Under the pieces are notes generated by a model. The model made no database searches. It was not told the origin of the DNA and saw only the letters and a program-made list of their open reading frames with translations. 64,000 nucleotides of DNA, taken from the NCBI GenBank assembly GCA_016710965.1, contig JADJTW010000008.1, forward strand, positions 161,047 through 225,046, in the 5' to 3' direction. Numbering within the stretch: the stretch's first letter is position 1; every line of letters begins with the position of its first letter. This DNA is from Flavobacteriales bacterium. Its GTDB lineage: Bacteria; Bacteroidota; Bacteroidia; Flavobacteriales_F; PHOS-HE28. A program made the position numbers and the translations under genes. Positions 26,117 through 35,018 of this stretch are shown here, in pieces.

Positions 26117-29100
26117 CCCGGATCGATCGTGAGCGGATCATAGATGAGCGTATGCACCGTGTAGGAGCCCGCGAGGTTCACATTGAAGACCGGCCCTCCG
26201 CTAAGGCCCACGATCACCAAGCCCGGCCCTTCCGTAAGGGCGAACGCCGTCTCATACCCATCCGGCACTACCGCGTCACCGTTCGGCGTTGCACCGATCT
26301 GCGCGATGCCCTGGAACAAGCATACGGGCGTGGCGTCGGCGGTGAGCGTGCCGGCGTCAGCATCGCAGGGGATGCATTCGACTGCTTCGAACAAAGCGCC
26401 AGTAACGTCGAGGCTGCCGCAGAGGTCGCCACCGCCCTGGATCAGCAGTGCATCCACATCGAAGCCCGTGGTAAGGCCGGGGATGATGTCGCCCAAGTCG
26501 AGTGTCGTGGGATCATAGACGAGCGTGTGGATCGTGTACGTATCCGCAGTGTTCACCGTGAAGGCCGGGGAGGCATTAGTGCCGACGATGACCAGACCAG
26601 GCCCTTGCGTGAGCACATAAACCACCTCATAGCCGGTAGGCACCACCGCGCTGCCGTCAGGCGTGGCACTGATGTCAGCGCTCCCTCCCACAAGGCATAC
26701 CGGGGTAGCATCGGCGATGAGCGCACCGGCATTTGCATCGCATGCCGTGCAGTCCTCCACCGTGACGGGTGCCCCGTTCAGGTCGAGGTCGCCACAGAGC
26801 ACGCCGCCGTTCTCAATGAAGAGATCTGCGATCTCATAGCCGGTGGTGCTCCCGAACACCACGGTGCCCAAGTCAAGCGTGAGAGGATCGTAAAGCAAGG
26901 TGTGGATGATGTAATCATCGGGGTTGCTCACGGTGAACGAGGGCGAAACGGACGCATCAAGGATGGTGAGGTCGCTGGCGAGCGTAAGCACGTAGAGGGT
27001 ATCGATACCAGCCATGCCGATGATGTCGCCATTGGGCGTGGCACTGATAGTGGCCGTTCCGTTGACGAGGCAGACAGGATCCGCATCGATGGCCAGGCTG
27101 CCAGCATCGATCGGGCAATCCGGACAATCGACCACGCTGATGGCGGCACCGACGAGATCGAGGCTACCGCAGGTCGATCCACCGCCCTGGATGAGCAGGT
27201 CATTGATATCGGCCGCGCTGGATGAACCAAGCACCAAGCCGCTTAGATCCAGCGTTGCGGGGTCGTACACCAAGGTGTGGATGATGTAGTTGCCCAAGTC
27301 ATTAACGAGGAAGGACGGTACGCTGGCGGTGTCGAGAATGACATACGGTGCGCCCTGGGTGAGCAGGTGCAGAACGAGGTACCCATTAGGCACTGTCGGC
27401 GGTACGGGGAACGCCGCATCGATGGCGGTTGGGTCCGGGTCCTGCCAGCAGACCTCAGGACGGTTGGGGTCCAGGGTGCTCGCATCGGCATTGCATGCGC
27501 AATCGAGCACGCTGATCGCTGCACCATTCACATCCAAGCTGCCGCAAATTGCTCCTCCCCCTTGGATCAGCAACGCGCTCACATCGAAGCCTGTGGTCGT
27601 ACCGATAACGACACCGCCGAGATCGAGCGTATTGGGGTCGTAGACGAGCGTGTGGATGGTGTAATCATCCGCAGCGGACACCGTGAAACTCGGCGTAGCC
27701 GAGACGTCCACGATGGTAAGGCCCGGCCCTTGGGTGAGAACAAATAAAGTGAAGTAGCCCGGCGGCACGGTGCTGTTCAGGTCCGGTGTAGCGCCGATGT
27801 CAGCGCTTCCGCTGACCAGGCATACGGGCGTAGCATCCGGGGAGATGGTCCCTGCATCAGCATCGCAGGACACGCACTCCTCAACGGTGACGGTCGCACC
27901 CACCTCATCGAAGCTGCCGCAGATGGATCCACCGCCTTCAATGAACACTGCTTCGATGTCCGCAGCGGTAGTGACGCCTTCCTGGATCACCGAGCCTGCA
28001 TCATAGGTCAGAGGATCGTAGACCAGCGTGCGTATCGTGTAGTCATCGGCGCCAGTAACGGTCAAGCCAGGGGTTGCGCTCAAGTCATAAACCACCTGCC
28101 CTGGGCCGGAAGTGATGATATAGAAGATCTCGTAGCCAGCAGGCACGACTGTGTTGCCATTGGTGGTGGCCGAGATATCAGCGCTGCCATTGACGAGACA
28201 GACAGGAGAAGCCGCAGCGGTGAGCGTACCAGCGGCGGCCGTACACTGCGATGGTGCAGCGCCCAGCACGCAAATGGTGAAGCTGGTGTTGCTGGGGATC
28301 CCGCCGAAGACGTGATAGAGCCGCACGTAATAGGTCTCGCCGACCGTGAGTCCTGTGGCCGCAAGCGTGACGTCATCGTTGCACGCCAATGGCGTCCCGT
28401 TGCAAGCGCCGCTGCGTAAGTCGATCACGGGGAAGAAGCCGCTGGGAACCGTCATCTCAATGGTGTGGCTGGCCTCGGTAGCCGTGAAGCTGTACCAGAT
28501 GTCGTCGTTGGCATTGCCCACGCCGTTGCAGTCGATCGCCGGTAGCGATTGGGTGGCGTTGGCCACTGAGCCCATGGTTGGCGCGCAGGTTGGGTTGGGG
28601 GTAAGCGCGATGGCGCCCGCGCAGTCGTTGTTCACCGGAACAACAGGCTCGCGTACGCAAATGGTGAAGGTGGTGGTGCTCGGCGGCGTGGCATCGCGGC
28701 TGTACACGCGCACGAAATACTCGGTGCCGATCACGAGTCCCGTTGGTGTGAGCCACTCGGCTACGCCAGCGGGCGCCAGGTCGCTGCACCGGATGGTGGC
28801 GCCATCGCATGGGCCTGAGCGGAAATCGAGCACCGCGTCAAAACCGCTGCTTCCCTGAACCTCGATCCGATGCGAGGTGAAGGTGGCCGTGAAGCGGTAC
28901 CACACATCATCATCGGCAGTGCCGTTGATGCCTGAGCAACTGACGGCCGGAACGCTTTGCGTGGCACCCGCCACATTGCCGACCGTTGGTGTGCAGGCGG
29001 CGCCAGGGATCAGTTCGATCGCGCCAGCGCAATCGTCATTGGCAGGTTGCGCCAATGCGGTTTGGCACAGGCCCATGAAGAGCGCAATGGCTAGCGCGAT

Positions 29101-29127
29101 GGGCTTCGAGTAGAAACAGGGCATCAT
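26008..29127 (-). CDS. T9SS-exported repeat protein, N-terminal part (frameshift near 26118)
   Basis: 1039 residues, of which the last 35 or so are out-of-frame tail. Signal peptide MPCFYSKPIALAIALFMGLC...ALAQ. Two NDDC domains (about 30-160 and 165-290: NDDCAGAIELIPG, ANDDIWYSFTAT) are followed by six tandem repeats of about 125 residues, each with VCLV-x-G-x-A-x-I, a GYE-VL-TQGPG strand, YTIHTLVYDP and LIQGGG-CGSLD. At DNA level the repeats fill roughly 28246-26010. The sorting domain lies in the shifted frame ending at 24983, so the intact protein would be about 1380 residues. It is likely a surface adhesin-like protein; ligand unknown. It starts 49 bases after the next T9SS gene and may share its transcript. 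Confidence 0.8.
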   Translation of the reverse strand: MMPCFYSKPIALAIALFMGLCQTALAQPANDDCAGAIELIPGAACTPTVGNVAGATQSVPAVSCSGINGTADDDVWYRFTATFTSHRIEVQGSSGFDAVLDFRSGPCDGATIRCSDLAPAGVAEWLTPTGLVIGTEYFVRVYSRDATPPSTTTFTICVREPVVPVNNDCAGAIALTPNPTCAPTMGSVANATQSLPAIDCNGVGNANDDIWYSFTATEASHTIEMTVPSGFFPVIDLRSGACNGTPLACNDDVTLAATGLTVGETYYVRLYHVFGGIPSNTSFTICVLGAAPSQCTAAAGTLTAAASPVCLVNGSADISATTNGNTVVPAGYEIFYIITSGPGQVVYDLSATPGLTVTGADDYTIRTLVYDPLTYDAGSVIQEGVTTAADIEAVFIEGGGSICGSFDEVGATVTVEECVSCDADAGTISPDATPVCLVSGSADIGATPDLNSTVPPGYFTLFVLTQGPGLTIVDVSATPSFTVSAADDYTIHTLVYDPNTLDLGGVVIGTTTGFDVSALLIQGGGAICGSLDVNGAAISVLDCACNADASTLDPNRPEVCWQDPDPTAIDAAFPVPPTVPNGYLVLHLLTQGAPYVILDTASVPSFLVNDLGNYIIHTLVYDPATLDLSGLVLGSSSAADINDLLIQGGGSTCGSLDLVGAAISVVDCPDCPIDAGSLAIDADPVCLVNGTATISATPNGDIIGMAGIDTLYVLTLASDLTILDASVSPSFTVSNPDDYIIHTLLYDPLTLDLGTVVFGSTTGYEIADLFIENGGVLCGDLDLNGAPVTVEDCTACDANAGALIADATPVCLVGGSADISATPDGSAVVPTGYEVVYVLTQGPGLVIVGTNASPAFTVNTADTYTIHTLVYDPTTLDLGDIIPGLTTGFDVDALLIQGGGDLCGSLDVTGALFEAVECIPCDADAGTLTADATPVCLFQGIAQIGATPNGDAVVPDGYETAFALTEGPGLVIVGLSGGPVFNVNLAGSYTVHTLIYDPLTIDPGSSSWVLPPASISTPCLCRVAASSAAASMSLVQLSR

Positions 29128-29176
29128 CTAGTTCTGTGTTGAATGGAGGACGAGAAATGTGCTTGCAGGAAAGAGA

Positions 29177-31204
29177 TCAACGGACGTGAAAACGCTGCTC
29201 TATGCGAACCCGATCATTGCTGAGAACAACAAGGTATGGGCCGGGAGCCAGACGACCTGCCAGCGCAAGCGGTACGATGCCGCTGACGCTCGTCCGGTCA
29301 CGATGCACCACACGACCTGTGGCGTCCATCACAACCAGTTCCATCCCTGGGGTGGGAACGTTTTCGATGAAGAAATCGCCGTTGCTCGGGTTGGGCCGGA
29401 TGCTGATCGCGGGCCGCGCCATTGCATCCACAGCGAGGAAGAGGCAATTCTCGGCTGTGACGTTGATGCTGTACGGTCCGATGGCGCCATTCGCAGCATC
29501 GCGCAGCACCGGCACATAATAGGTGCCGGCAGGCAGGTCGTCGAAGAAGTAGGTCGTGTTCCCGTCGTTGCAGGCCGTCGTGTTCGTGCTGCTGTAATAG
29601 ACCAGCGCATCACCGGGGCAACTGGAGGTGAGGAACCCCAGGGTATTGCCCCAGATCGGAGCCTGCCCGCAATAGGCCAGCACCAGATCGACGCATTCGG
29701 TGGTGGTGAAGGCATGCCAGAGCACCGGTGCTGCAACGAACGGTGATCCCGCCACGAAGTCGCCCGTGCTCGTAGCATTCGTGTTATCGCCGCTGAACGT
29801 CAGCGGGGCACCGATGTCGAGAGCTTCTGCCGTCACGTTCGTGCAATCATTGTTCGCTGGAGGAACTACCGGGCAACTGGTAGCGGCCACCACGAGGGTG
29901 TAGGGCCCCACGGCATTGTTAGCTTCATCCCTCACCACCGGGATCAGGTAGTCGCCGGGTTGAACGTTGTTGAAGAAGTACGTGCGATTGCCCTCGGCGC
30001 AATCGGTGTTGTTGAAGGTGGTGAAGAGTATGGGCGAAGCCACCGGGCATTCGACGGCAAGGAAACCGAACGTATTGTCCCATACCGGATCAAGGCCGCA
30101 GTACGCAACGCTGATGTTGGCGCATTCCGTGACGGTGATCCCATGCCATACGACCGGTGCGCCGGCGAAAGGCGAACCAACGACGAAATCTCCGGTGGCC
30201 GTTGCGTTGGAATTATCGCCGATCAGGTTCAGGCTCGCGCCCACGGCAAGTGACTGGTACTGCACTTGCGAACAGAAATCAGAATAGGTCGGCGCGGTCG
30301 GGCAGGCTTCCGCCTGCAGCAGGAGGTCATAGGGGCCGTTCGCGTTATCGTTCGGGTCAAGCAACACGGGCACGTAGTAGGTCCCGGCCGCTAGTTGATT
30401 GAAGATGTAAGTTCGGTTACCGTCGACGCAGTCCGTGTTATTGTAGCTGCTGAAGAGGACCAGGTCAGACGCCGGGCAATCGCGCGCGAAGAAGCCCAGG
30501 CTATTGGTCCAGGCCGGATCAAGCCCGCAATAGGAAAGGGTCACCTTGGCGCATTCGGTCGTGGTGAATGCGTGCCACACCACCGGAGCACCGGAATACG
30601 GTGACCCGGCAGCGAAATCACCGGTGGAAGTCGCAAAGGTCACATCACCGCTCAGGGTGATGGCACCTCCGATCGCGAGCGCATCCGCCGTCACTGATCC
30701 GCAATTGTCGTTCACGGCTGTGCTTCCGCCACAGTCAACGGCGGTCACATTGATCGTGTAAGGCCCAATGCCCCCGGGATCCTCCGTCCACACAGGGTAG
30801 TAGTAGGTCCCTGCGGGCACGCTCAGGAAGTGCATGGTGCCATTGCCGTTAGGGCACTCGGTATAGTTGTACTGCGGCGTGGGTATGAATGAATTGCTCC
30901 CCGGACAGGTGAGCAGCAAGGCATTCCAGAACTCGTTCCACGAAGCATCGGACCCGCAATAGTCAATGGTGATGTCCGTGCATGCCGTAGTGGTGAAGGC
31001 ATGCCAAACCGCTGGTATCCCGCTATTGGCAAAGGGAGTCCCTGCCACATAATCATCATCGATGGTGGCGCCCGTGTTGTCCCCGGTCCATACGATGGTA
31101 TTGCCTACCGCAAGCGCATCGGGTGTTACACTGGAACACAGGTCGTTCACCTGGGCGGACAGGACGGTTGGAAGGATCAGAAGAAGGGTCGAGGTGATGC
31201 GCAT
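29177..31204 (-). CDS. T9SS type A sorting domain protein with four NDxC repeats
   Basis: 675 residues from ATG 31204 (MRITSTLLLILPTVLSAQ, a good signal peptide); the frame is open to 31243. Four repeats of about 145 residues each contain ND-x-C, a GDN-x-AT-TGDF-AGSPF-x-APVVWHAFTTTEC segment, an LxYCGLDP strand and AAGTYYVPVL. The C-terminal 75 residues (SIRPNPSNGDFFIENVP) form a type A sorting domain. It is secreted through T9SS; binding role unknown. Downstream, with a 49-base gap and no terminator, lies the next T9SS gene. Confidence 0.88.
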   Translation of the reverse strand: MRITSTLLLILPTVLSAQVNDLCSSVTPDALAVGNTIVWTGDNTGATIDDDYVAGTPFANSGIPAVWHAFTTTACTDITIDYCGSDASWNEFWNALLLTCPGSNSFIPTPQYNYTECPNGNGTMHFLSVPAGTYYYPVWTEDPGGIGPYTINVTAVDCGGSTAVNDNCGSVTADALAIGGAITLSGDVTFATSTGDFAAGSPYSGAPVVWHAFTTTECAKVTLSYCGLDPAWTNSLGFFARDCPASDLVLFSSYNNTDCVDGNRTYIFNQLAAGTYYVPVLLDPNDNANGPYDLLLQAEACPTAPTYSDFCSQVQYQSLAVGASLNLIGDNSNATATGDFVVGSPFAGAPVVWHGITVTECANISVAYCGLDPVWDNTFGFLAVECPVASPILFTTFNNTDCAEGNRTYFFNNVQPGDYLIPVVRDEANNAVGPYTLVVAATSCPVVPPANNDCTNVTAEALDIGAPLTFSGDNTNATSTGDFVAGSPFVAAPVLWHAFTTTECVDLVLAYCGQAPIWGNTLGFLTSSCPGDALVYYSSTNTTACNDGNTTYFFDDLPAGTYYVPVLRDAANGAIGPYSINVTAENCLFLAVDAMARPAISIRPNPSNGDFFIENVPTPGMELVVMDATGRVVHRDRTSVSGIVPLALAGRLAPGPYLVVLSNDRVRIEQRFHVR

Positions 31205-31365
31205 GGTTGAGCGTCTAAAAAGCCCGAGGGATCGGGCGTGCATTGTAGGGGTGCAAAATTCATCGTCAACAGAGCCCTCCCTACTGGGATCCAGGTCGAT
31301 TTTTCCACATTCATGCCTGATGGTAAAAGTGGTCAGGCTATCGACGCAACTCGTCTTTCAAGCAC

Positions 31366-31397
31366 GAAGGGCCCCCGTCGATCGACGGAGGCCCTTC
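31366..31397 (-). terminator. Hairpin after the 31415 T9SS gene
   Basis: The arms 31366-31381 (GAAGGGCCCCCGTCGA) and 31382-31397 form a long stem with one or two mismatches, 18 bases past the stop at 31415. The trailing U-tract is weak, so it is a less certain terminator than the one at 24931. Confidence 0.55.
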
Positions 31398-31414
31398 AGT
31401 AAAACGATTAGTGG

Positions 31415-33790
31415 CTATCGCACAATGATGCGCTGTTCGTCCCGGACTGTGTCCGAGGTGAACCGCAACGTGTAAGTGCCGGCGGCCAGTTTGCCCGCCA
31501 ATGTCAGATGCTCCATGGTTCCTGTGGAGAACTGGCGGAGCTCGCTATGCACCAAGCGGCCGGTCATGTCCAGCACTTCCACGGTCACCTTGGCGCTTCC
31601 GCCCGAGAAGCCGATGGTGAAGTCACCGTTGCCGGGATTTGGGAATACCATCCACGGCGTCGCACTGGCGCCTTGGATGCCGGTGATGATACCGATCATG
31701 TCCACGGTGTAATCCTCCACCTGCCCGAACGTGCTCGTATCGCAAGGTGTGGGGTTGGGCGTGTTCTGGTAGTCGACGCCGACATAGGTATCGTGCAAGC
31801 GCACACGCATGCGAGTGGGTCCCGGCAGTGCGGTCAAAGGCACGCTCACATTATCCGCGTGCGGACCAACGCCCAAGGCAGAGCTCATGACGATCTCGCC
31901 GGCGTCGAACGTGCTGTTGTGGTCCCAATCAATCCAAGCCAGTACTTGATCCGTAGGATAGCCGCCGGAGATGGTCACCGAGATCGGGTAGCTCTGGCCT
32001 CCGACCACATCGGTGCTGAGGGCCGTGAAGTCCTCGAAGCCTGCGGCGCTGGTGGAGTTGTTGTTTATGGTGCCGAAAGTGACGTTGCTGATCTTCTCCC
32101 ACAGGAGGCTCACAGCACCTGCCTCGCAGTAGTTGCCTGGGCTGGCGCACGCGGTCGCGCTCACCGTGATGCTGTATGGGCCTTGCGCGATGTCAGGAGC
32201 AACGGCATCGAGCAGCACGGGTACGTACCACGTTCCTGCGGGCAGGTTGAAATACGACACCGTGAAATTCGGAGCGCAGGAAGTGCTCTCATAAGCACCA
32301 AGCACGTAGTTGTTCCCGACCGGGCATGATTGGGTCAGGAAGATCCACACGTTGCCGAACGCGGGTGCGGTGTTGCAGTAAGCCACCGTGACATTGGCGC
32401 ACTCCGTGGTGGTGAACGCATGCCACACCGTGGGGTCCATCGGATCGAAATCCGAGCCGGGAACATAGTCGTTGGTGTTGGTGGCGTTGGTGTTGTCGCC
32501 GCTGAACCCGACGCTGTTGCCCAAGCTTAGGGGCAATGGCACTACGTTGAAGCACTGGTCGTTCGGAGGAGTAGGTCCCCCACCGGTGACGTTGATGGTG
32601 TAATCCTCCACTTCGCCATAGCTCGCGAGACCGCAAGGGGTGTCGTTGATCACATTGATATAGTCGCTGCCGTCATGCGTGTCGTGCAAGCGGATGCGCA
32701 TCCGGGTGGACCCGATGGCAGCACCTGCGGGCACTGAAACAGTGCCGGTGTAGATGTCCACCGACCCGATCGTCGAAACGAAGACTTGTTCGCCCGCATC
32801 ATCGAAATCAAGGTCCTGGTTCCAATCGATCCATGCCAGTACCTGGTTCTCAGAATAGGAAGTGTTCGCGCCGGTACGGGCCACATCCACGTTGATGGGA
32901 TAGTCCATTCCTTGCTGGACCGAGCCGCTCACCGCTGTGAAGTCCGAATACGCTGGTGGCACAGGTGCCACGTCGGGCGAATCGTTGTCAATGCCGGCGA
33001 AGTTCACGTTGACGATACGCTCGTCCAGATCGAAGTCCGCGCTGCCCTCAGCACCGGCATCGCAATACCCCGGTCCTCCGCAAGCCGTGGTTGAGACTTC
33101 GATGGTGTAAGCCCCGATCGGAGTTACAGTGGCGTCCACGAGCACGGGCACGTAATAGGTTCCTGCGGGCAGTTGTGCGAAGCTCAATGTGCAGTTGTCC
33201 ACCGAGACCGTACCGGTGAGCACGCCCGTGATGAAATCAGGGCAGCCCACAGCCAGGTTGATGAGGAAATCGTCGAACACCGAACCGGGCACACAGTAGT
33301 TGATGTCCACGTTCGCGCAAGAAGCGATGGTGAACGCATGCCAGACGATGGAGAAGTTGGTCGGTGCATCAACCGTTGCCCCGGTATTGTCGCCACTGAA
33401 GGACTGGGTATCGGGCACGGTCAAATTCTCCACCACGGCATCGCCGCATGCATCGTTGGGCGGAGGATTGCCTCCACCAGCGCTGAAGGCGCAAATGGTG
33501 AATTCCGTGCTCACGTTGGCGGGTGGCGTGTAGCAATAGATGCGCACGTAATAGGTCTGCCCGACCGTGGTCACTGCATTGTACGTCTCCACCAATCCGT
33601 TCGGGGGGAAAGTCGCATCTGCACAACCTTGTGAAACGAGGTTGCCGCAGGTGCCGGCGAAGACCTCCATCACCACATCGAAATCATCAACACCTTCAGC
33701 AGTGATGGTCGTGGTGGCGGCTGTTGCCGTGAACGTGAACCAGACATCGACCGCGGTTCCTGCGGTGAAGCCGTTGCAGAGAATGGGGCC
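31415..33790 (-). CDS. T9SS type A protein with two GEVED domains (frameshifted N-terminus)
   Basis: The main body, about 790 residues, of a secreted protein whose start is in another frame (see 33670-34071). It begins in an NDDC-like domain (VDVWFTFTAT), then has two alternating sets of an NDQCF-type domain (GDNTNATNTNDYVPG, WHAFTTTEC, LPAGTWYVPVL) and a GEVED domain (AWIDWNQDLDFDDAGE, then GEVEDYTINV; the second copy ends GQVEDYTVDM). The last 75 residues (WMVFPNPGNGDFTIGFSG) are a type A sorting domain. The frame is open upstream to 34201, but that part is arginine-rich noise. Confidence 0.82.
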   Translation of the reverse strand, partial: GPILCNGFTAGTAVDVWFTFTATAATTTITAEGVDDFDVVMEVFAGTCGNLVSQGCADATFPPNGLVETYNAVTTVGQTYYVRIYCYTPPANVSTEFTICAFSAGGGNPPPNDACGDAVVENLTVPDTQSFSGDNTGATVDAPTNFSIVWHAFTIASCANVDINYCVPGSVFDDFLINLAVGCPDFITGVLTGTVSVDNCTLSFAQLPAGTYYVPVLVDATVTPIGAYTIEVSTTACGGPGYCDAGAEGSADFDLDERIVNVNFAGIDNDSPDVAPVPPAYSDFTAVSGSVQQGMDYPINVDVARTGANTSYSENQVLAWIDWNQDLDFDDAGEQVFVSTIGSVDIYTGTVSVPAGAAIGSTRMRIRLHDTHDGSDYINVINDTPCGLASYGEVEDYTINVTGGGPTPPNDQCFNVVPLPLSLGNSVGFSGDNTNATNTNDYVPGSDFDPMDPTVWHAFTTTECANVTVAYCNTAPAFGNVWIFLTQSCPVGNNYVLGAYESTSCAPNFTVSYFNLPAGTWYVPVLLDAVAPDIAQGPYSITVSATACASPGNYCEAGAVSLLWEKISNVTFGTINNNSTSAAGFEDFTALSTDVVGGQSYPISVTISGGYPTDQVLAWIDWDHNSTFDAGEIVMSSALGVGPHADNVSVPLTALPGPTRMRVRLHDTYVGVDYQNTPNPTPCDTSTFGQVEDYTVDMIGIITGIQGASATPWMVFPNPGNGDFTIGFSGGSAKVTVEVLDMTGRLVHSELRQFSTGTMEHLTLAGKLAAGTYTLRFTSDTVRDEQRIIVR

Positions 33791-34071
33791 TGGGATTGCG
33801 TGGCTCCCAATGTGCTGCCTGCAATGGTCAAGCAGCTGGCGTTCACCGTGAGGATCTGCGCGGTGCCGCATTCGTCGCCGCCGCCGCCGCCGCCTTTCAT
33901 ATGCGCGCTGGGGGCATTTACCTTCTGTAGGCCAGTGCTTGAGGACCTGGTCTGCAACATGGTGCGGGCTTTCGCGCTCACGGGGCGCGGCTTCATCTGC
34001 TGCGCTTGAACTGTGCCCACCAGGAGCAAGGCGGCCATCGTGAGGGTTCGTATCGGGTAGTTGTGGGTCAT
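33670..34071 (-). CDS. N-terminal fragment of the T9SS protein ending at 31415
   Basis: ATG 34071 gives a signal peptide (MTHNYPIRTLTMAALLLVG...VQAQ), then a poly-Gly stretch and GGGDECGTAQILTVNASC, the opening of an NDDC-like domain. Genuine coding ends near 33790, where GATQSQ should run into GPILCNGF of the other frame. One missing base in the run at about 33785-33794 accounts for the break. The residues from there to the stop at 33670 are out of frame. Together the two pieces make a protein of about 885 residues. Confidence 0.72.
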   Translation of the reverse strand: MTHNYPIRTLTMAALLLVGTVQAQQMKPRPVSAKARTMLQTRSSSTGLQKVNAPSAHMKGGGGGGDECGTAQILTVNASCLTIAGSTLGATQSQAPFSATASPQEPRSMSGSRSRQQPPPRPSLLKVLMISMW

Positions 34072-34162
34072 CGGGGATCTTGGTTTTGAACGTTGGGGCG
34101 AAGGTGGGCATCGGCACGCGATCATCCAACACGTACCGCTGGATCCGAGACGGGGCGTGGGG

Positions 34163-34170
34163 TACTTTTG
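34163..34170 (+). promoter_or_regulatory. -7 promoter box of the SDR gene
   Basis: TACTTTTG matches TAnnTTTG exactly and ends four bases before ATG 34175, predicting a leaderless transcript. Confidence 0.6.
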
Positions 34171-34174
34171 GCGC

Positions 34175-34954
34175 ATGAACGTCACACTTTCCGGAAAGCA
34201 CGCTCTGGTCGGTGGTGCATCACAGGGCATCGGCAAAGCGATCGCAATGGAATTCGCCTCGCTGGGCGCCAGCGTCACCCTGCTTGCGCGTGAGAACGAC
34301 ACGTTGGATCGCGTGGCCAGCGCATTGGACCGGACCAAGGGCCAGCAGCACACTGTTCTCGCGGTGGACATGTCGCAAACCGACGAACTCCGATCCGCGC
34401 TTTCTGGCATCACCTCCCCCATCGACATCCTGGTGAACAATACCGGCGGGCCTCCGCCAGGCCCTGCCCACGAGGCGGAGATCGCGCAGTTCGAAGCCGC
34501 ATTCAGGCTGCACCTGCTCGCCTATCAGACCATGGTCCGCGCCCTGGTCCCCGGCATGAAGTCGCGCAAATACGGGCGCATCATCAACGTCATCAGCACC
34601 AGCGTGAAGCAGCCGCTGCACAACTTGGGCGTGAGCAATACCATCCGCGGCGCGGTGGCGCAATGGTCGAAGACGCTGGCCAATGAGCTTGGCCCATTCG
34701 GCATAACGGTGAACAATGTGCTGCCCGGTGCAACCGCAACCGAGCGTTTGGCAAGCATCATCCGCAACAAGAGCACGAAAAGCGGGATCACCGAACAGGA
34801 GGCCACCGATGAGATGCTGCACGAGATCCCGTTGCGGCGTTTCGCACGGCCCGAAGAGATCGCACATGCGGTTGCCTTCCTCGCTGGGCCGTCCGGTGCG
34901 TATATCAACGGGATCAACCTGCCTGTGGACGGTGGGCGCACCGGCTGTCTCTGA
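34175..34954 (+). CDS. SDR family oxidoreductase, atypical active site
   Basis: 259 residues, Rossmann fold, from ATG 34175 just after a promoter box. The cofactor loop is GGASQGIGKAIA (residues 12-23), and the NAG-type motif appears as VNNTGGPPPG. The catalytic Ser is in INVISTSV, but the usual YxxxK is replaced by SNTIRGAV, as in a divergent SDR subgroup close to 3-oxoacyl-ACP reductases. The C-terminal INGINLPVDGGRTG is standard. Altered chemistry or a non-catalytic role is possible; substrate unknown. It is flanked by T9SS genes on the other strand and stands alone. Confidence 0.88.
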   Translation: MNVTLSGKHALVGGASQGIGKAIAMEFASLGASVTLLARENDTLDRVASALDRTKGQQHTVLAVDMSQTDELRSALSGITSPIDILVNNTGGPPPGPAHEAEIAQFEAAFRLHLLAYQTMVRALVPGMKSRKYGRIINVISTSVKQPLHNLGVSNTIRGAVAQWSKTLANELGPFGITVNNVLPGATATERLASIIRNKSTKSGITEQEATDEMLHEIPLRRFARPEEIAHAVAFLAGPSGAYINGINLPVDGGRTGCL

Positions 34955-34967
34955 TCGGTACTAAAAG

Positions 34968-35001
34968 CGAAAGGCGTCCACCTTGCGGCGGACGCCCTTC
35001 G
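34968..35001 (-). terminator. Terminator of the 35019 T9SS gene
   Basis: The arms CGAAAGGCGTCC (34968-34979) and GGACGCCCTTCG (34990-35001) pair with one mismatch. The minus strand continues CTTTTAG. It lies 18 bases after the T9SS stop and may also limit read-through from the convergent SDR gene. Confidence 0.75.
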
Positions 35002-35018
35002 TATGCGAATTCGATCGG

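Noticed and set aside
34072..34201. Upstream extension of the 31415 T9SS gene to 34201
   Set aside because: The region encodes an arginine-rich string in the wrong frame; the signal peptide is encoded at 34071 in another frame, so the true explanation is a frameshift near 33790.
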